Below are positions 10,506-23,105 of a stretch of DNA of 64,000 bases, piece by piece. This stretch comes from Arabidopsis thaliana (lineage: Eukaryota > Streptophyta > Magnoliopsida > Brassicales > Brassicaceae). A program made the position numbers and the translations under genes. The stretch is from positions 15,005,001-15,069,000 of the forward strand of contig NC_003075.7 in assembly GCF_000001735.4 (NCBI RefSeq). Direction: 5' to 3'. Positions within the stretch are counted from its first letter, which is position 1; the number at the start of each line of letters is the position of its first letter. The notes beneath the pieces were generated by a model. The model had not been told where the DNA came from, did no database searches, and saw nothing but the letters and a program-made list of their open reading frames with translations.

Positions 10506-11683
10506 TCATAGCCAGAAGTAAAGCATTGCCTGTTTCAGTAAACATGCAAAAATATTTGTTAGTAGTAATCAAATACTAACTAAATTTTACAAGTCAAAAA
10601 TCTGAATGCATATACCTCTTGAACAGAAATAATGGTTGGGTCGACCCAAGGTTGTAAATTCTCCATTGTATTCAAGCTCTTCTTTACGTCAGATGATTGC
10701 ACAGAACTTAGCTCTTCCTTCACTTCCTTCAGTAGACTAATCTCTTCTTGCTTAATCACTCCACTAGTTTCAGGCTCTGTGTTACTCTTTCCTCGCTCAA
10801 GCCTCTCAACTCTCTGTCTCAACCGCTGCAATTCAGCTTGATACTCTGCACGGTTTCTCTTACCGCTTCTATCTCTTGTCTGTTTAGATGGTTTCTTCTC
10901 CATCTTTGTCTGCTTTGACACCTTTATCATCATTGTGTCATCAGTCGTCTTACTCAAACCCTTTGCTTCCTTTTTTCTTTCTTGTGTAACTTCTTGAAAG
11001 TTTGATGAGCTTGCAAAATCTTCTTCACCCCTAGATTCAGACACTGAAGTCCTGTGCTGATCTCGCATCGAATCTCTAAAGCCTGTTAGCTCTTTCACTT
11101 GCTCATTTAGTTTCTTGATCTGCTCCCAATACACATCTAGGGAACTCTTCTGTGACTCCAAGCTCTGCTCGATAACTTCCTTTTCCTCGGGAATCGAAAG
11201 ATCTGTAACCAATTCTGGAGAAGGTGTTTGAGATCTATCACTCAATGAAAAATCATTCATCTTCAACATATTCTCATCTTGATCATCATCCTCTTGAAGC
11301 TTAACATCTAAGCTTTTCAAATCATTAAACCCCAAGCTCAAAAGCTGGCTTCTATAAACTTCCACTTGATAAGCAAGAGCAGTGACTTCAATCTCTTTCT
11401 GGTAAATCACATCCTCCAAAAGCGCAAAGGACATTTCAGCATGAGACATTTGCTCTTCGACCATTCTCTTGTACTGATCAGCTTCCATTGCTAGCTCAGC
11501 TTTCTCTCCTTGCAGCCTAAGAATCATAGACATGGCCTCGTTCGCTGACGTTTCAGATGCTTCTCTCTCTGCATTTAACTCTTCTTGAAGCCTCTCAATT
11601 ACTTCTTTGCGCTCATAAAGAGCGATTCTTAGATCATTTGTCTCAGCTCCAGGTATTCTAAAGCTCCGGCTTCGTTCAACCAT
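10506..11683 (-). CDS. GTD-binding (DUF593) coiled-coil protein, myosin-binding family
   Basis: Two coding exons: 11683 down to 10616, then 10529 down to 10506, joined by a GT-AG intron, give 363 residues ending in QEAMLYFWL. Residues ~12-110 form the charged, heptad-rich GTD-binding region (ERKEVIERLQEELNAEREA, then MSFALLEDVIYQKEIEV). A second coiled coil lies near residues 285-310 (ELQRLRQRVERLERG). Family members bind the globular tail of myosin XI and act as vesicle receptors; the larger ones have an N-terminal membrane segment. None is seen here, so this is a short soluble-looking member and its cargo role is uncertain. Matches locus At4g30830 from memory. Confidence 0.85.
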
Positions 11684-12830
11684 GTTTCTCTTGAACAGAT
11701 TTATAGATACATAATGTCAGTAACTGTTACTTCATATAAAACAAGAAAAAAATCGTAAACAGTAAAGTTTTCTTCACCAAAAGATGAGCAGAATCTTAAT
11801 AAAAGAAGAAAGAATCTCATTGTACCAGGAAAGTTGCAGAAGAATGATTGATGAACTTGCAGATTTTGGGATGAGAGTAGATGACTAATCTAATCTCTTG
11901 AACAGAGGAAATGCTTCACGTAGAAGACATGATGAACATTTCTGGTGAATTAACAAAACAATATTTAGACAATCAAAGAGGAAACTATCCAAAAAGGGAA
12001 TATAATCAATCACAAAAGGCACGCCAGACCAAAACCATTATGATTATGCCAAAATCAAAGTGGACAAAACTACAAAATATATCAGATCATAAACAGGACA
12101 AAGTTGTTCACCTTTTCTCAGCATAATATGGAATCAATTTGAGAGTTCGTATCAGAAATTCTCATTAACAAAAACTCCTACAGGAGAACAAAAACGAAAA
12201 AAGAAAGGGTCTGTTATCAAAAAGAGTAAAAAATCAAGTAAAATAATGATGATATTCTGGACTATCTTAAGAAAAGAGCTGGAACGTATTGGTGAAATAA
12301 TAATCTTTGAACGATTAAAGAACTTAATAAGAGCTTAAGTTTTTTGCGTGGGACATGTCTTCTTTTTTGTTTTGTGGTTTGACAAGTTCTTGTTACCAAA
12401 TTCTAACCTCTTAAAGAATTGAAAAAGAAAACAAAAAGAGAGATTCAAGCTTTTCAACGGCTCATTAGAGGGCCAAGTATTAGCTCCGGTGGGACCTACC
12501 GTGGCCGACTTCTTTTTCGCCACGTGTCATAGTTGGGTTTGAGGTTTAACTTGGTGTCGGTATACACACACTACTTATACAGCGACAGAGATTCAGAAGT
12601 ACAATTCAAGCCAGGATTGCAAATCTTCAAGATCACACTAACTTTAAGATGAATACAAAACTCTGTTTGTGCAGACTGTATTTTAAGATCTTGTTATAAT
12701 GAAACTTATAAACACATTCCACACCCTCTTCCTTAAACTTGTCTCTCATCATCTATCACTACCTTCCTCAATTTCTTCGTTGTAGCTCGCAGAAGAAAAC
12801 ATAGCATACCGTGCACAGTTCCATATTATA
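11684..12830. other. Upstream region of the DUF593 gene and NUP43 3' UTR
   Basis: Contains the minus-strand 5' leader of the DUF593 gene, possibly with a leader intron (donor near 11825), and a G-box. At the right end lies the 3' UTR of NUP43. Short ORFs here have no recognisable domain. Confidence 0.45.
12521..12528. promoter_or_regulatory. G-box/ABRE-like CACGTGTC
   Basis: CACGTGTC about 840 bp upstream of the DUF593 gene start codon. Candidate bZIP/bHLH site; regulatory role is inferred only. Confidence 0.35.
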
Positions 12831-14709
12831 CTAAGGCCTTGAGAAAACTGCTATTGATTCCCACTCCAAGCTACATATCACATCCTGCACATTTGTATGT
12901 ACCAGCTTGAGAAAACACATAATGTAAGTAACTAGTTTGTTGAAACAGACTTAGGTGATGTTTTCACCTGTGGATTTTGCCTGTCGATGTCAAAACTGTT
13001 AATGGCACAAGGTTCAGCCAGAAGCTCGATTGGTTCTTCCCCTGAGCAAAATAGCCAGGACAAAAATAAATAGAGGAAACATCAATTTGGTAACTCATAC
13101 ATGAAAGAAGAACAAATGTGGTAGAAAGGCGTAAATACCTTGTTCTATGATACCAAGGATTCCATCTTCAGAGCAGGTCATAACAGGGAGAATCCTTGAG
13201 GATGAGACGTTGGATTTTGTGTATGAGTCATACTGAACTTCCCATACCTCACTTTCAGACAGAGGATTGTTTATATTCTCACTTGCTCCAACCCCAGAAA
13301 GAACAATGGGTTGCTGTGGCCACCGAAGATCCCAAGCAAATACAGTACCTGAAGAACCTCCTGCCTAAACACACAACAGTATCAAGATATAAAGTTATTA
13401 AATCATGCTTGTAAGTTGTGGGGATACTTAAAGCTACACTGAAGTTTTGTGTGCGTATATGTGAGCGACAAGTAAAATGTAAAGGAAAATAGTGACAAGG
13501 TGGTTTAATATTCTAAACACAGAAACAAAATGATTCACTTTCATCTCCTAAGAAATATGAAGGAATATTACCAAAGGCTATATACCCAAAAACTTGGTAA
13601 AGATTGAGGATCACACTAGGAATTATCATGTTCATCAGTTGATGGGAAAGACGTTTTTCAAACTTCAAACAGATAAGAACTTTAAAAGACATCTAACACA
13701 TGCGAAGAAGAAAAAACACTTACAATGCAAGTGTGCTTCCGAGATGGATGAATGTCAATGGAGTGGACAATTGCAGAAGTTTTGCCTTGAAACCTGCAAT
13801 GTTATAATCAGAATAGACACAGTAGGATAGGCATGCTTCTTATATAGACTATTAACTCAAAGGATCTACCGTTCCCATTCTTAGTTCTACTTGCTAAACA
13901 GCTCACCAAATCAAATATTACGAGTGTGTTCTAAAGCCAAACGCACAAACTTTCAAGTTCCATATCATCGAAGAGCAAACATGCCAGGAATTCAAAACCA
14001 GATTGAACTAGCATTTATTCAATCATTAAACAGAGTTAAGAACTCACCAGTTCCCTTTGAGTTGTGAAACAGCTTCACCAGACTTCCTCTGATCCCACAA
14101 TTGCAAACCAAAACCATATCCTCCAGTAACAAACTCAGTCGGAGAAGCCCATTTCACAGCTCTATAAGCCACCAATCCATTCCCATCAAAGACCTTTCTA
14201 TACCTTAAACCTTCACCATTCACAATCTTCACTACATTCACTCTCCCATCTTCACCAACAGTAACACATTCTCCTCCCTCTCTCCAATCCACACCTTCCA
14301 CGCGTCCCACATGAAACCTCTCCCCTTCCGCCGCGTAAAACTCTTCAATCGCAGCTCCTTCCACCAAATCAATCATCAGAACGTGAAGAGAACCAGAAGA
14401 CGTAGCTGCTGAAACCATTGGTTTGAATGAACCGCCACCACCGCCGTTTCCCGCGACTTCTAGAGACGAAACGCGAGAAGGTGAAGTCCATGAAGATAAC
14501 GACTCGATTAACGGGTTCGTGTTGTGATTCCCTCTAGGGTTTGGGTCGAGCGATTGGATCTCGATTGATGAAGAATCACAATCCGCGTCATAGGACGCTG
14601 TTGCGAAGAAACGATTCAAAGCAGAAGCTTGTGGAAGCCATCTAACTCCATCGACATACTTCGATTGTGGAATCCTATGGACTTGGAACGAATCCTGCAT
14701 CATCTCCAT
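12831..14709 (-). CDS. NUP43: Nucleoporin NUP43 (WD40)
   Basis: Five exons (14709-14048, 13793-13724, 13364-13139, 13041-12968, 12884-12831) give 361 residues. WD-type blades are visible: GYGFGLQLWDQRKSG at residues ~200-215, then SAIVHSIDIHPSRKHTCIAG and SSGTVFAWDLRWPQQP, ending with DVICSLEWE. This fits a seven-blade propeller of the size of Nup43, a subunit of the Nup107-160 Y-complex of the nuclear pore scaffold. The assignment to Nup43 rather than a generic WD40 protein rests on length, order of blades and memory of At4g30840. A telo-box-type AAACCCTAG lies in the leader near 14725. Confidence 0.8.
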
Positions 14710-14894
14710 AGCTCCAGAGGTTTTCTAGGGTTTTAGCCGAGCTAAACGAGAACAATGGTGGGAAAAATTAGAAGCTTCAGAATTTCAAGTTAAATTACCT
14801 AAGCACCCTCAGTCTTTAGCTGTATTAGAAAAAAAAAACATTACCCTTATCAACATGTAAAGTCTGATAATCTCTCATTCCGGGAAAAGTGAAA
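14710..14894. promoter_or_regulatory. Bidirectional promoter, NUP43 / small membrane protein
   Basis: Only 185 bp separate the two divergent start codons. The spacer contains a telo-box-like motif close to the NUP43 side and an AT-rich centre. Both leaders must fit in here, so a shared promoter is likely. Confidence 0.6.
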
Positions 14895-15319
14895 ATGCTG
14901 ACCTTACAACACAGTAGCTTCGTCTCATTCTGTCCTAACGACAACAAACTCCGAAGCTTTGCTAATGGCGTCACGATAATGTCGAAAAGGAGAGACTTTT
15001 CAGAGAAATCAAACGAAGAACGACCCATCTTGCGAATCAAAGTCCCCAACACAATCGTCGCTCGATCTGCGATCGCTGTTCTGAGTTTGGGATTCATCGA
15101 TGCTGGGTAAGATTTTTAGCACTCAAAGAGCGAGAATTGCAGAGTTATTTAATACTTATAGTATAGTGTTCTTAAAATCTCTTCAGGTATAGTGGTGATT
15201 GGTCAAGAATAGGTGTGATCTCCAAAGAAACAGAGGAATTGTTGAAGATTGCTGCTTTTCTTGTTGTTCCTCTCTGTATCTTCCTCGCCCTTTCATTTTC
15301 CAATGATTCAACTGATTAG
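14895..15319 (+). CDS. Small conserved plant protein with C-terminal membrane segment
   Basis: Two exons (14895-15106 and 15187-15319) give 114 residues. The N-terminal half is Ser/basic-rich and could be a plastid transit peptide. Two hydrophobic stretches follow: TIVARSAIAVLSLGFIDAG (~52-70) and AAFLVVPLCIFLALSF (~93-108), with a polar linker between them. I do not know its function. It corresponds in position to At4g30845. It shares a 185-bp divergent promoter with NUP43. Confidence 0.7.
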
Positions 15320-15539
15320 AGGTTCCTTGATTCCTTCTATATATAGCTCTGCTTTATCTTTCAGAAAGAATCAATTAGATTAGATCTTTGTATCATGAAG
15401 CTTGAACAATACTTGTAGGAAATTGAGTTTTTGTTTACTTTTGAATATCTTGGATGGTACATTGCGTCTTCTATGGGGACAAACATACATTGATACATTG
15501 AATGAAGTATTACTAAATGTTTTACAATGTGTTTTCGAG

Positions 15540-17278
15540 TTAAAAGGCACAAGAAGGAGAAGCCCGTCGAAAATCCATGATAAGAAGACTGGCAACACTA
15601 TGAGCAAGAGCTCCTAAGACTACAAACACATGGAATATCTGATGGCTATGTCCTGCAATATCAAAAGCCCCAGGCTTCCATCTTTCAGGTATGCGGGTAA
15701 CATAAAACGCTGCTCCTGTTGCATACAACACAGCCATCGCAAGTTCATATACGAGAGCTATAAGCACGTTTGGGTGATCCTTATGAAGGTAAAGCACATG
15801 TGTGGCTGGTATTACGCCAGAAAATCCCATTGTTAGGAACAGAGCTGCTCTGAAAGATCTGAAACGTGGAGCTGAGAGTGATGGAGAGAGGAGAGTGAAG
15901 ATGGCGAGGAGACCGAGGATTGAGATCGATGAGAGGTAGAAGAGTCGCCAGTAAGTGTGGCATGAGAATGCATAGTAGATAGGTGCGAAGAATGAACAGA
16001 CGATCATGAGGGAGATTCCAGCGTAGTCTAGACGCCAGAAGAAGAGGTTGAACCGTCTGGAGTGACAGGCGAAGAGGTGTGACATGGAACTGCAGATCAA
16101 GCAGCCCATTGCTCCGGTCAAGAACACAAGCCATGGCCATTTCGGAATGGCTTCGTAGTTAACATCTCCTTGAGAATTCAGGAGCGAGCGAGTGTGTGTC
16201 ACGTTTAAGTCCTGCCAGTAGACACCACCAAATCATAAGTTTATGTTGACAAAAAAACAGCCTTTCTTTTCTTAAACCCGTTGAAAAAATCATGTTAGTT
16301 GGAAAGTTAGGTGAGCACAAAGAAAATCTACAGAAAACTAAAGTGAGAGAAACATCAAATAGTTGGGGCAGGTTACAAGATTTATGCTAAACTAAACAAA
16401 TCCAATCATAAAGTTTGTTCCTTAATTTCGGTAGGAAATCACGTGATTTCAAAGTAGGTGAGCATAAAGAGCAAGTCTAGAGAAACTGAAGTATCCATAA
16501 AAACCAAAGTTAAAAACAGAAAGATAGAAAAAATCCAAAGAGAACATGACATGGTGGGTGAAAGTTACCATTTAGCACTACTGCTAATTGCAATCAGCAC
16601 ACAACAAAAATGGGATTTGTTATTTGAAAGCACTTATGTTGCATGTCTACTACTTAAATTAGAATAAACAATGTCACAGAATAAAAAAGGAAGAATCTTT
16701 ACGTGATGCAGAGTTTGATCGCTGGAGAAGTAAACATCTTTTGACATTGCCATTGACGGCCATGGCCAGCGAATTGTTGCTCTGTCATTAGGACCCACAA
16801 ATCCCCCAAAAAGATTGAAATTTGTTTAATTTTCCTCAAAACAAAAAATGACGATTTTGACCTCGAGATTTTTCTTACCCGGAGAGAAGGCTAACAAAGC
16901 CGGCGAGGCCAAGCTCCGTCGTCTCCATTGAACTCACAACCATCATCCAAGTAAATATCGCAAATCCACACAAATGCCTGCCAAATTTCAAAACCCCGTT
17001 TACAAATTTTCAACCAAGGGAAAAAAAAATCAGAAGAAAACGAAAACATACGTCCAGATGTTGAGAGTCTCATTGTGCCATGAGAAAGCGCTGAGGAAAG
17101 TTTCTTTGATTGACCACTCACATCGATAATGATTGTGTATGAACTCGTTATCTTTCAAATACCTAGGTAACTCCTCGAACTTCATCAATCTCTTCTCAGA
17201 TCTCTTCTTTTCGCCGGAATCCATACCTTTACCATTTCTTATCTTCGTAGATTCCTTCACCGTTCTCCGTTTCTGCAT
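15540..17278 (-). CDS. HHP2: HHP2, heptahelical PAQR protein
   Basis: Four exons (17278-17052, 16977-16879, 16781-16703, 16211-15540) give 358 residues. PAQR hallmarks appear in order: HNHYRCEW and [13 protein letters not shown] before the first membrane segment, SHLFACHS in the second, [19 protein letters not shown], and [14 protein letters not shown] in the last. The His and Asp residues in these motifs form the zinc site in adiponectin receptors. Seven hydrophobic segments are present with a cytosolic-type N-terminus. Arabidopsis HHPs respond to sugar and ABA and have been linked to stress and cold signalling. ACACGTGTC lies at 17544-17552, about 265 bp upstream of the start. Confidence 0.92.
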
Positions 17279-19545
17279 GATTCCCCTCCCTCTCTCGCAC
17301 AGCTCGTCGGGGGGAAAAGGAGGAGAAATCTAGCTACGAAATTGAACTCCGGCGAATCACCCACCACCGTAGATTTCTCTCTTCTTCTTTTTATTTTCAG
17401 TATTTGAGAATCTGATTTGTTTTTTTTCGATCTTCGTGGTATGCTTCGTCGCCTACTTATACGGAGATGAAACCTCTTTGAATTTTAAAAACGAGCAAGC
17501 TTCGTGACTTTTATCTACGTAGCGTCTTTGACCGGTCTTTTTTACACGTGTCTCTTCCTTATTAGTATGTTAGTTTCGCCTTAGTGTGAGGGAGGATACA
17601 CCTGATTATTTTTACCCGCCGTGTCAATTTGAAACAAATATTAAAGTTACAGTTGGAAGGTGAGAAATGCAGAATTTGTGGGTCTCTGTTTAAACCTATA
17701 GTCTATAATTATTAAATCGAGAACTTTGTTTTTACCCCTCAAGATTTTTTTGTTGCCTGACCCTTAATAACATTGTTGAGTAACTAAAACATATATTTTC
17801 GTTTCATTTATACGTTTCCTAAATGATTTGATAATATGGGGAGTGTTGATCAAAACAGATTAAACGAACGAGGTAAATTGAAAGAGTAGGTAACTTTTTA
17901 TTGGCTTTATGGCATAAGATTCTCCAAGGAGGGTTGATTCATAAGACAAGACAACACGTACATACATATCTATATTTAATTGGTATGAACATGGATTATG
18001 TTATTGATTTATTTAAAACGCGTCAAACAATTGGATATAATAATTAAAAACTGAATGAATGGTTCGCTTACCAAAGCAAAATATAGTTGGCCCAGAATTC
18101 GATGTTGGCATGTTACGACTACATTGCTACATTGTTATCATCAATGTTTCAGATTATTTTTAATTTGTACTTTCATAGTAATTCACCGCAATGAACGATG
18201 AGGAACCATCGAATCGGACTAAACGAGGGTAACAAATTTTGAGTAGTAAAGTGTAGTAACAACAAATGAGTGAACAAAAATCGAATGGAACCGTACGAAT
18301 ATAGTAATAATTTTTGTTGTTCGCCTGCTGAATCTCAAATGATAACCTTTAGGATCTTTTTAGCAAATGATAATCAGTTTGTAATCTAGATTTATTTGGA
18401 GTTCTTCATTTTAAAATCAAGATAACGTGGATCCGGTTTGATCCGGTCTAATTCAAATTTCATAATATAAATACAAGAATATTTCAACATTAGCCTAAAA
18501 ATACATTAAAGAAAAGAGTGTAGTATTTTCAAAAGATTTGTTGTATATCATACAAAATGAATGTATATTGTTTTGTGTATAATTATATACAAAGTTGTCG
18601 TGAAGTGAACATATATTCTAGTTTGCTTAGTTGGTCCGTTTTTCATCTAAATCGATTCTTAGACGCCATAATTTCTTGCTAAGAGGATTAAGTATAAACT
18701 ATGTGTACATGGATGAGTAAATTCTTTGGATTATTTAACGATTACTCATTATCTTTGTAAAGTGTATAAAGAAAGGTGAGTATTGCGTGGTGAACTGTGG
18801 AAACCTAGACTCAAAGATCAATACTTTATTAGATTTTGTTGCTAAATATGGTCTAACAAAGCAATTTACGCTAGGTATTTTGTTTGAGTATAGTAATCAA
18901 ATGAAAACTGAATTATCGAAATTTAGACAATAGACACTAACGAAATGAAAAAAAAAAACGAAATTAAGATGTTATACAAACTGATTAATCCATTTATCTT
19001 TCACTAGATGAAATCATAGATCATTTTTCGTGAGTCTGTAAAGATGTATGATAAAAAAAAGAGAGTAATTAATTAAAACATACCTAGAAAGCATATAATT
19101 TGATTTAAGTTGTGACATAACGAACCTAAAATGACATGTAAACATATCCAAAAACGAAAACGAAATATCTTGTTTATAACTAACAAACCGAACACTGATC
19201 AATACGATATACTTTCAAATCATGATTTGATTAATTTTAGCTATTTGTTCAGTTCCGTTTTGGGAACCGGCATTAATCATTGCGTGTAGCACTGTTATTG
19301 GTAGATATGAATGTGGGGGATTTTAGTTGGTAAAGAAATTTAACTAGCAGAAAAAATGTTTGGGGGCAATTAAAACAATATTTAAAATACAAGGACCTTT
19401 TTGTATAATATTTTAGGACAAATCTCCCGCCTTAAATTCCCTCCATATTTTTTCATGTCTCTTCGCTTTTCGCCTACCCAACAAAGACAAAACGTAACTG
19501 TCTTCTTCTTCTTACTCTTCCATCTTTTGTACTTTCGAGTTTAGG
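17279..19545. other. Divergent intergenic region HHP2 / ASHR3
   Basis: About 2.3 kb, AT-rich, holding both upstream regions. The left ~450 bp is the HHP2 leader and promoter, with an ACACGTGTC at 17544-17552. The right ~150 bp is the ASHR3 leader. I see no gene, RNA gene or clear transposon in the middle. Confidence 0.5.
17544..17552. promoter_or_regulatory. G-box/ABRE ACACGTGTC upstream of HHP2
   Basis: Core ACGT with ABRE-type flanks, about 265 bp from the HHP2 start codon. Consistent with reported ABA or stress responsiveness of HHP genes, but function here is inferred. Confidence 0.45.
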
Positions 19546-22427
19546 ATGTTAGATCTGGGAAACATGTCTATGTCTGCATCTGTTGCTCTCACTTGTTGCC
19601 CTTCTTTTCTTCCGGCGGCTTCAGGCCCTGAATTAGCCAAATCTATCAATTCCCCGGAAAATCTAGCCGGAGAATGCAATGGGAAACATTTACCAATGAT
19701 TCCACCGGAGGAAGAGGTCAAGGACATTAAAATTGCTAATGGAGTCACTGCTTTTACCCGGAAACAGAATCCGTCTGACAGAGTCAAGAAAGGGTTTGTC
19801 TTGGATGATCATGTGAAGGATTGGGTCAAGAGAAGAGTGGCTTCTGGTGTTTCAGAGTCGACATGTTTCCTTCCTTTTCTTGTTGGTGCCAAGAAAATGG
19901 TATGTTGTTTGTTATGTCAAATTAATGACTTGTGAAGTTTTTAGATTTATTGACATATAGACTACATGGGATTTGGATTTTAGGATATACATAATATCTT
20001 GAGTTATGAAGTTTGTTTGAAGTATATTGCATCTGTGAATTGAATTCATCACCTTTTTTTGGCTTTAGTGATGTCCGTGTAAGATCTCATATTCATTTAG
20101 ATATTGTTTGACTACTAGTTTACTTTTAAAGTCATTCGAATCTTCAAGTCAATTAGTGACTAAGTTATTAGATTTATTGACATAATGACTATATGGGATT
20201 TGGTGTCAGGTTGATTGTCTTGTTTGCCATAAGCCGGTGTACCCGGGGGAAGACTTATCGTGTTCTGTTCGCGGCTGCCAAGGCGCTTATCACTCGCTTT
20301 GTGCGAAAGAAAGTCTTGGTTTTTCTAAGTCAAGCAAATTTAAATGCCCTCAACATGTAAGATCCTCATTTATTGTTTAGAACTAAGGAAGATTTCTCTT
20401 CATTTTTATTGGCTGGCTTTGTATTCAATGAAGCAAATCATATTTTGTTGCTCTTATTTTTGGTAGAAATGCTCAGAGAGACGATAGGCCATCAAATAGG
20501 ATATACTTAACAGTTAGTTCTAAGTAATAGTGTTTAGGTAGGGAATTGAAATGGATTATTTTGATTGTGTGGTATCATTCAGTTTCTGATAGAATGGAGT
20601 ATGCAGGAGTGCTTTGTCTGCAAGCAAAGAACACAATGGCGGTGTGTTAAGTGTCCAATGGCTGCTCATGATAAACATTCTCCATGGTCAAAAGAAATAC
20701 TTCACTTAAAAGACCAACCAGGAAGAGCAGTTTGTTGGAGGCATCCAACTGATTGGCGGCTAGACACAAAGGTTGATTTTTTAGTTTACCGCTTTCATAA
20801 GATACTTCTTGAAGCTTCTTACGATTTGTACTTTCATAGAGTTTTACTCACAGGACTGACAAAATCTCTGTTGATTGAGCAGCATGCAGTTGCACAGAGT
20901 GAGATTGAGGTCAGTGTTTCTTTGCCACGTGCCAAATGTGACTGTAGTAAAGGAAACTAATTCTTACATAGACTTGCCGCTCGAAAATCAAAAAGAGGGA
21001 AGAGATTTGAAAGCTGGATATTTTGTTTTTATCTTACACAATTTCAAGAGCTAGGCACTGAATGTTTATCTACTTTCTTATTCAGGAAGTCTTTTGCCAG
21101 TTGCCTTTGCCATATGTGGAAGAGGAGTTTAAGATTGACTTAGCATGGAAAGATTCTGTTGTGAAGGAAGATCCGCCTTCTTATGTGCACATTAGACGCA
21201 GTATCCTTTATAGTTTCCACATTCAATATTTCTGCCTTAAAAGTACATAATTCTCATTTTTTCACAACATTAGTGTGTCTTTTCCTTGACTGAGTTAAGA
21301 TATTTACCTCGTTAAGAAAAAGCGTGATAATGCTAATGATGGTGTTGGGTGCACAAATTGTGGCCCTAATTGCGATAGAAGCTGTGTTTGCAGGTATATT
21401 TGTTAATTAACCAAACAAATTTTCTCTGTTAACATTCATTTCGTTTTGAATAGTTTCCGTTTTGAAAAATTTCTCTCAGGGTTCAATGCATAAGCTGTTC
21501 AAAGGGATGCAGCTGTCCTGAAAGTTGTGGAAACAGACCATTCCGCAAAGAGAAAAAGATCAAAATTGTTAAGGTAAAACTAGTCTCTAGTTTATGATTC
21601 TTGCATTACACTCTTCTTGTGTTTTTTTATCTTGACATGTCATGTTATTGGTTTTACAGACTGAACATTGCGGTTGGGGAGTTGAGGCAGCAGAATCAAT
21701 CAACAAAGAGGACTTCATTGTCGAATACATTGGTGAAGGTAAACTATCTTGATTTGGTCTTTGAGCCTTATGTTTGTGGTGGAAAGCGACAGAGTTTTTA
21801 GTGATTTGTTTTCACTCTATCCACAGTGATTAGTGATGCTCAATGTGAGCAAAGGCTTTGGGATATGAAACACAAAGGCATGAAAGACTTTTACATGTGT
21901 GAGATTCAAAAAGACTTCACGATTGATGCTACCTTCAAAGGGAACGCCTCTCGGTTTCTGAACCACAGTTGCAACCCAAACTGTGTATTGGAAAAGTGGT
22001 AAAGCATATATTATTTCATATAAATATGTCGATGATGCTCGAGTAAGAGAGCATGAGTCAGTTTGATTATTTTGTTCTAACAGGCAAGTTGAAGGTGAGA
22101 CCCGTGTGGGTGTCTTTGCAGCTCGTCAAATAGAAGCAGGAGAGCCACTTACATATGACTACAGGTCAAGTTCTTGACCATTTGTTTCTTTTATGTGCTT
22201 ATAATTAGCCTAAGTAATCTGAGATTCTGATATATTAGCTTCTCTCTTTGTGTAATGGCAGATTTGTGCAGTTTGGTCCTGAAGTAAAGTGCAATTGTGG
22301 TTCTGAAAACTGTCAAGGTTATCTTGGGACAAAGAGGAAAGAACCAAACTGTTTGGTTGTATCTTGGGGAGCAAAACGCAGAAGATTGTTTCACCGACCT
22401 ATAGCCCGTAAACCGCAGCAAGATTAG
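19546..22427 (+). CDS. ASHR3: ASHR3/SDG4 SET-domain histone methyltransferase
   Basis: Eleven exons (19546-19899, 20210-20356, 20607-20771, 20883-20909, 21086-21200, 21300-21393, 21480-21573, 21660-21738, 21827-21998, 22084-22164, 22262-22427) give 497 residues. A PHD-like Cys/His region covers ~119-215 (VDCLVCHKPVY to CWRHPTDW). A Cys-rich AWS segment lies at ~282-318. The SET domain follows: GWGVEAAESI, EYIGEV, RFLNHSCNPNC (~401-411) and YDYRF (~440). A post-SET CNCGSENCQG (~453-462) ends the core. Family knowledge: ASH1-related methyltransferase on H3 (K36/K4), expressed in stamens and roots, reported to interact with ABORTED MICROSPORES. The fifth intron looks U12-type. Confidence 0.95.
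21201..21299 (+). other. Probable U12-type GT-AG intron in ASHR3
   Basis: The 5' splice site reads GTATCCTTTA, a full match to the minor-spliceosome donor. TTTTCCTTGAC at 21280-21290 is a full match to the U12 branch-point consensus, with the branch A at 21289, ten bases before the acceptor end. There is no polypyrimidine tract between branch point and AG. Confidence 0.85.
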
Positions 22428-22802
22428 CTGCAAAATATCTATAAACAATGTGCTTTGATAGTTTGTCTGTTGTCGTTATCTAGTAATCTCTGTGGAGATA
22501 TAGAACCAATCGTGCTTGTAACCGAAGCTTAGGCCCACAATTGTATAACTGCTAGCTGAAGCCACGGGATAGACCGGTCGGTTATACCATACATTCTTTC
22601 AGTTCCATTACAACACAATTATTATTTAACCCTTGTCAAATTTGAATCTGATTTAAGAAAATACATTCCCTTAAAAAAAACTATCTAAAGATCTCGCACT
22701 ATCATGGCAGAAAATTCGACAGAACAAATTTTTTGATATAACCAAACAGAAGAAAACAAATTATATAAAGACTACAATCATATTACAAAATCGCTATAGC
22801 AA
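22428..22802. other. ASHR3 3' UTR and spacer
   Basis: 3' flank of ASHR3. A block at about 22513-22550 (GCTTGTAACCGAAGCTTAGG) recurs in the MUS81 3' flank near 27572, so the duplicated tract reaches into this region. No gene seen. Confidence 0.5.
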
Positions 22803-23105
22803 TCTAAGTATCAAGTTTCATCATGTGACTGGTTTCGCTCTGCCTTGAGCTCATCAGGTGATCGAGTTTCAGATCACGACCAGTTGATTAAGGGTCGGCC
22901 TAGTCCCCTTTTTTTGTTTTTATTACAGAAAATACAAAAGTTACAGAGAATACAAGGTCGGGTTGCAGATCACGACGTTACGGATCATCGTGGAATGTGG
23001 GTAGAAAGACTCATAAGACTCCATGAATTCGATATGTACCTCAATGGTGCGAGGATCAGGTTTCGGGATACGTCTTTGTTGTTGTTGAAGTTTCTCGACT
23101 TTGTT
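22803..23105 (-). repeat. Left copy of the repeat flanking MUS81 (peptide-gene fragment)
   Basis: About 300 bp, highly similar to 27819-28117, with few substitutions and small indels. On the minus strand it matches the 3' half of the small secreted-peptide gene (segments KVEKLQQQQ and ESYESFYPHS can be read) but lacks the signal-peptide part and promoter. The frame reads through the position of the partner's stop. It is therefore a 5'-truncated copy. Confidence 0.8.
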
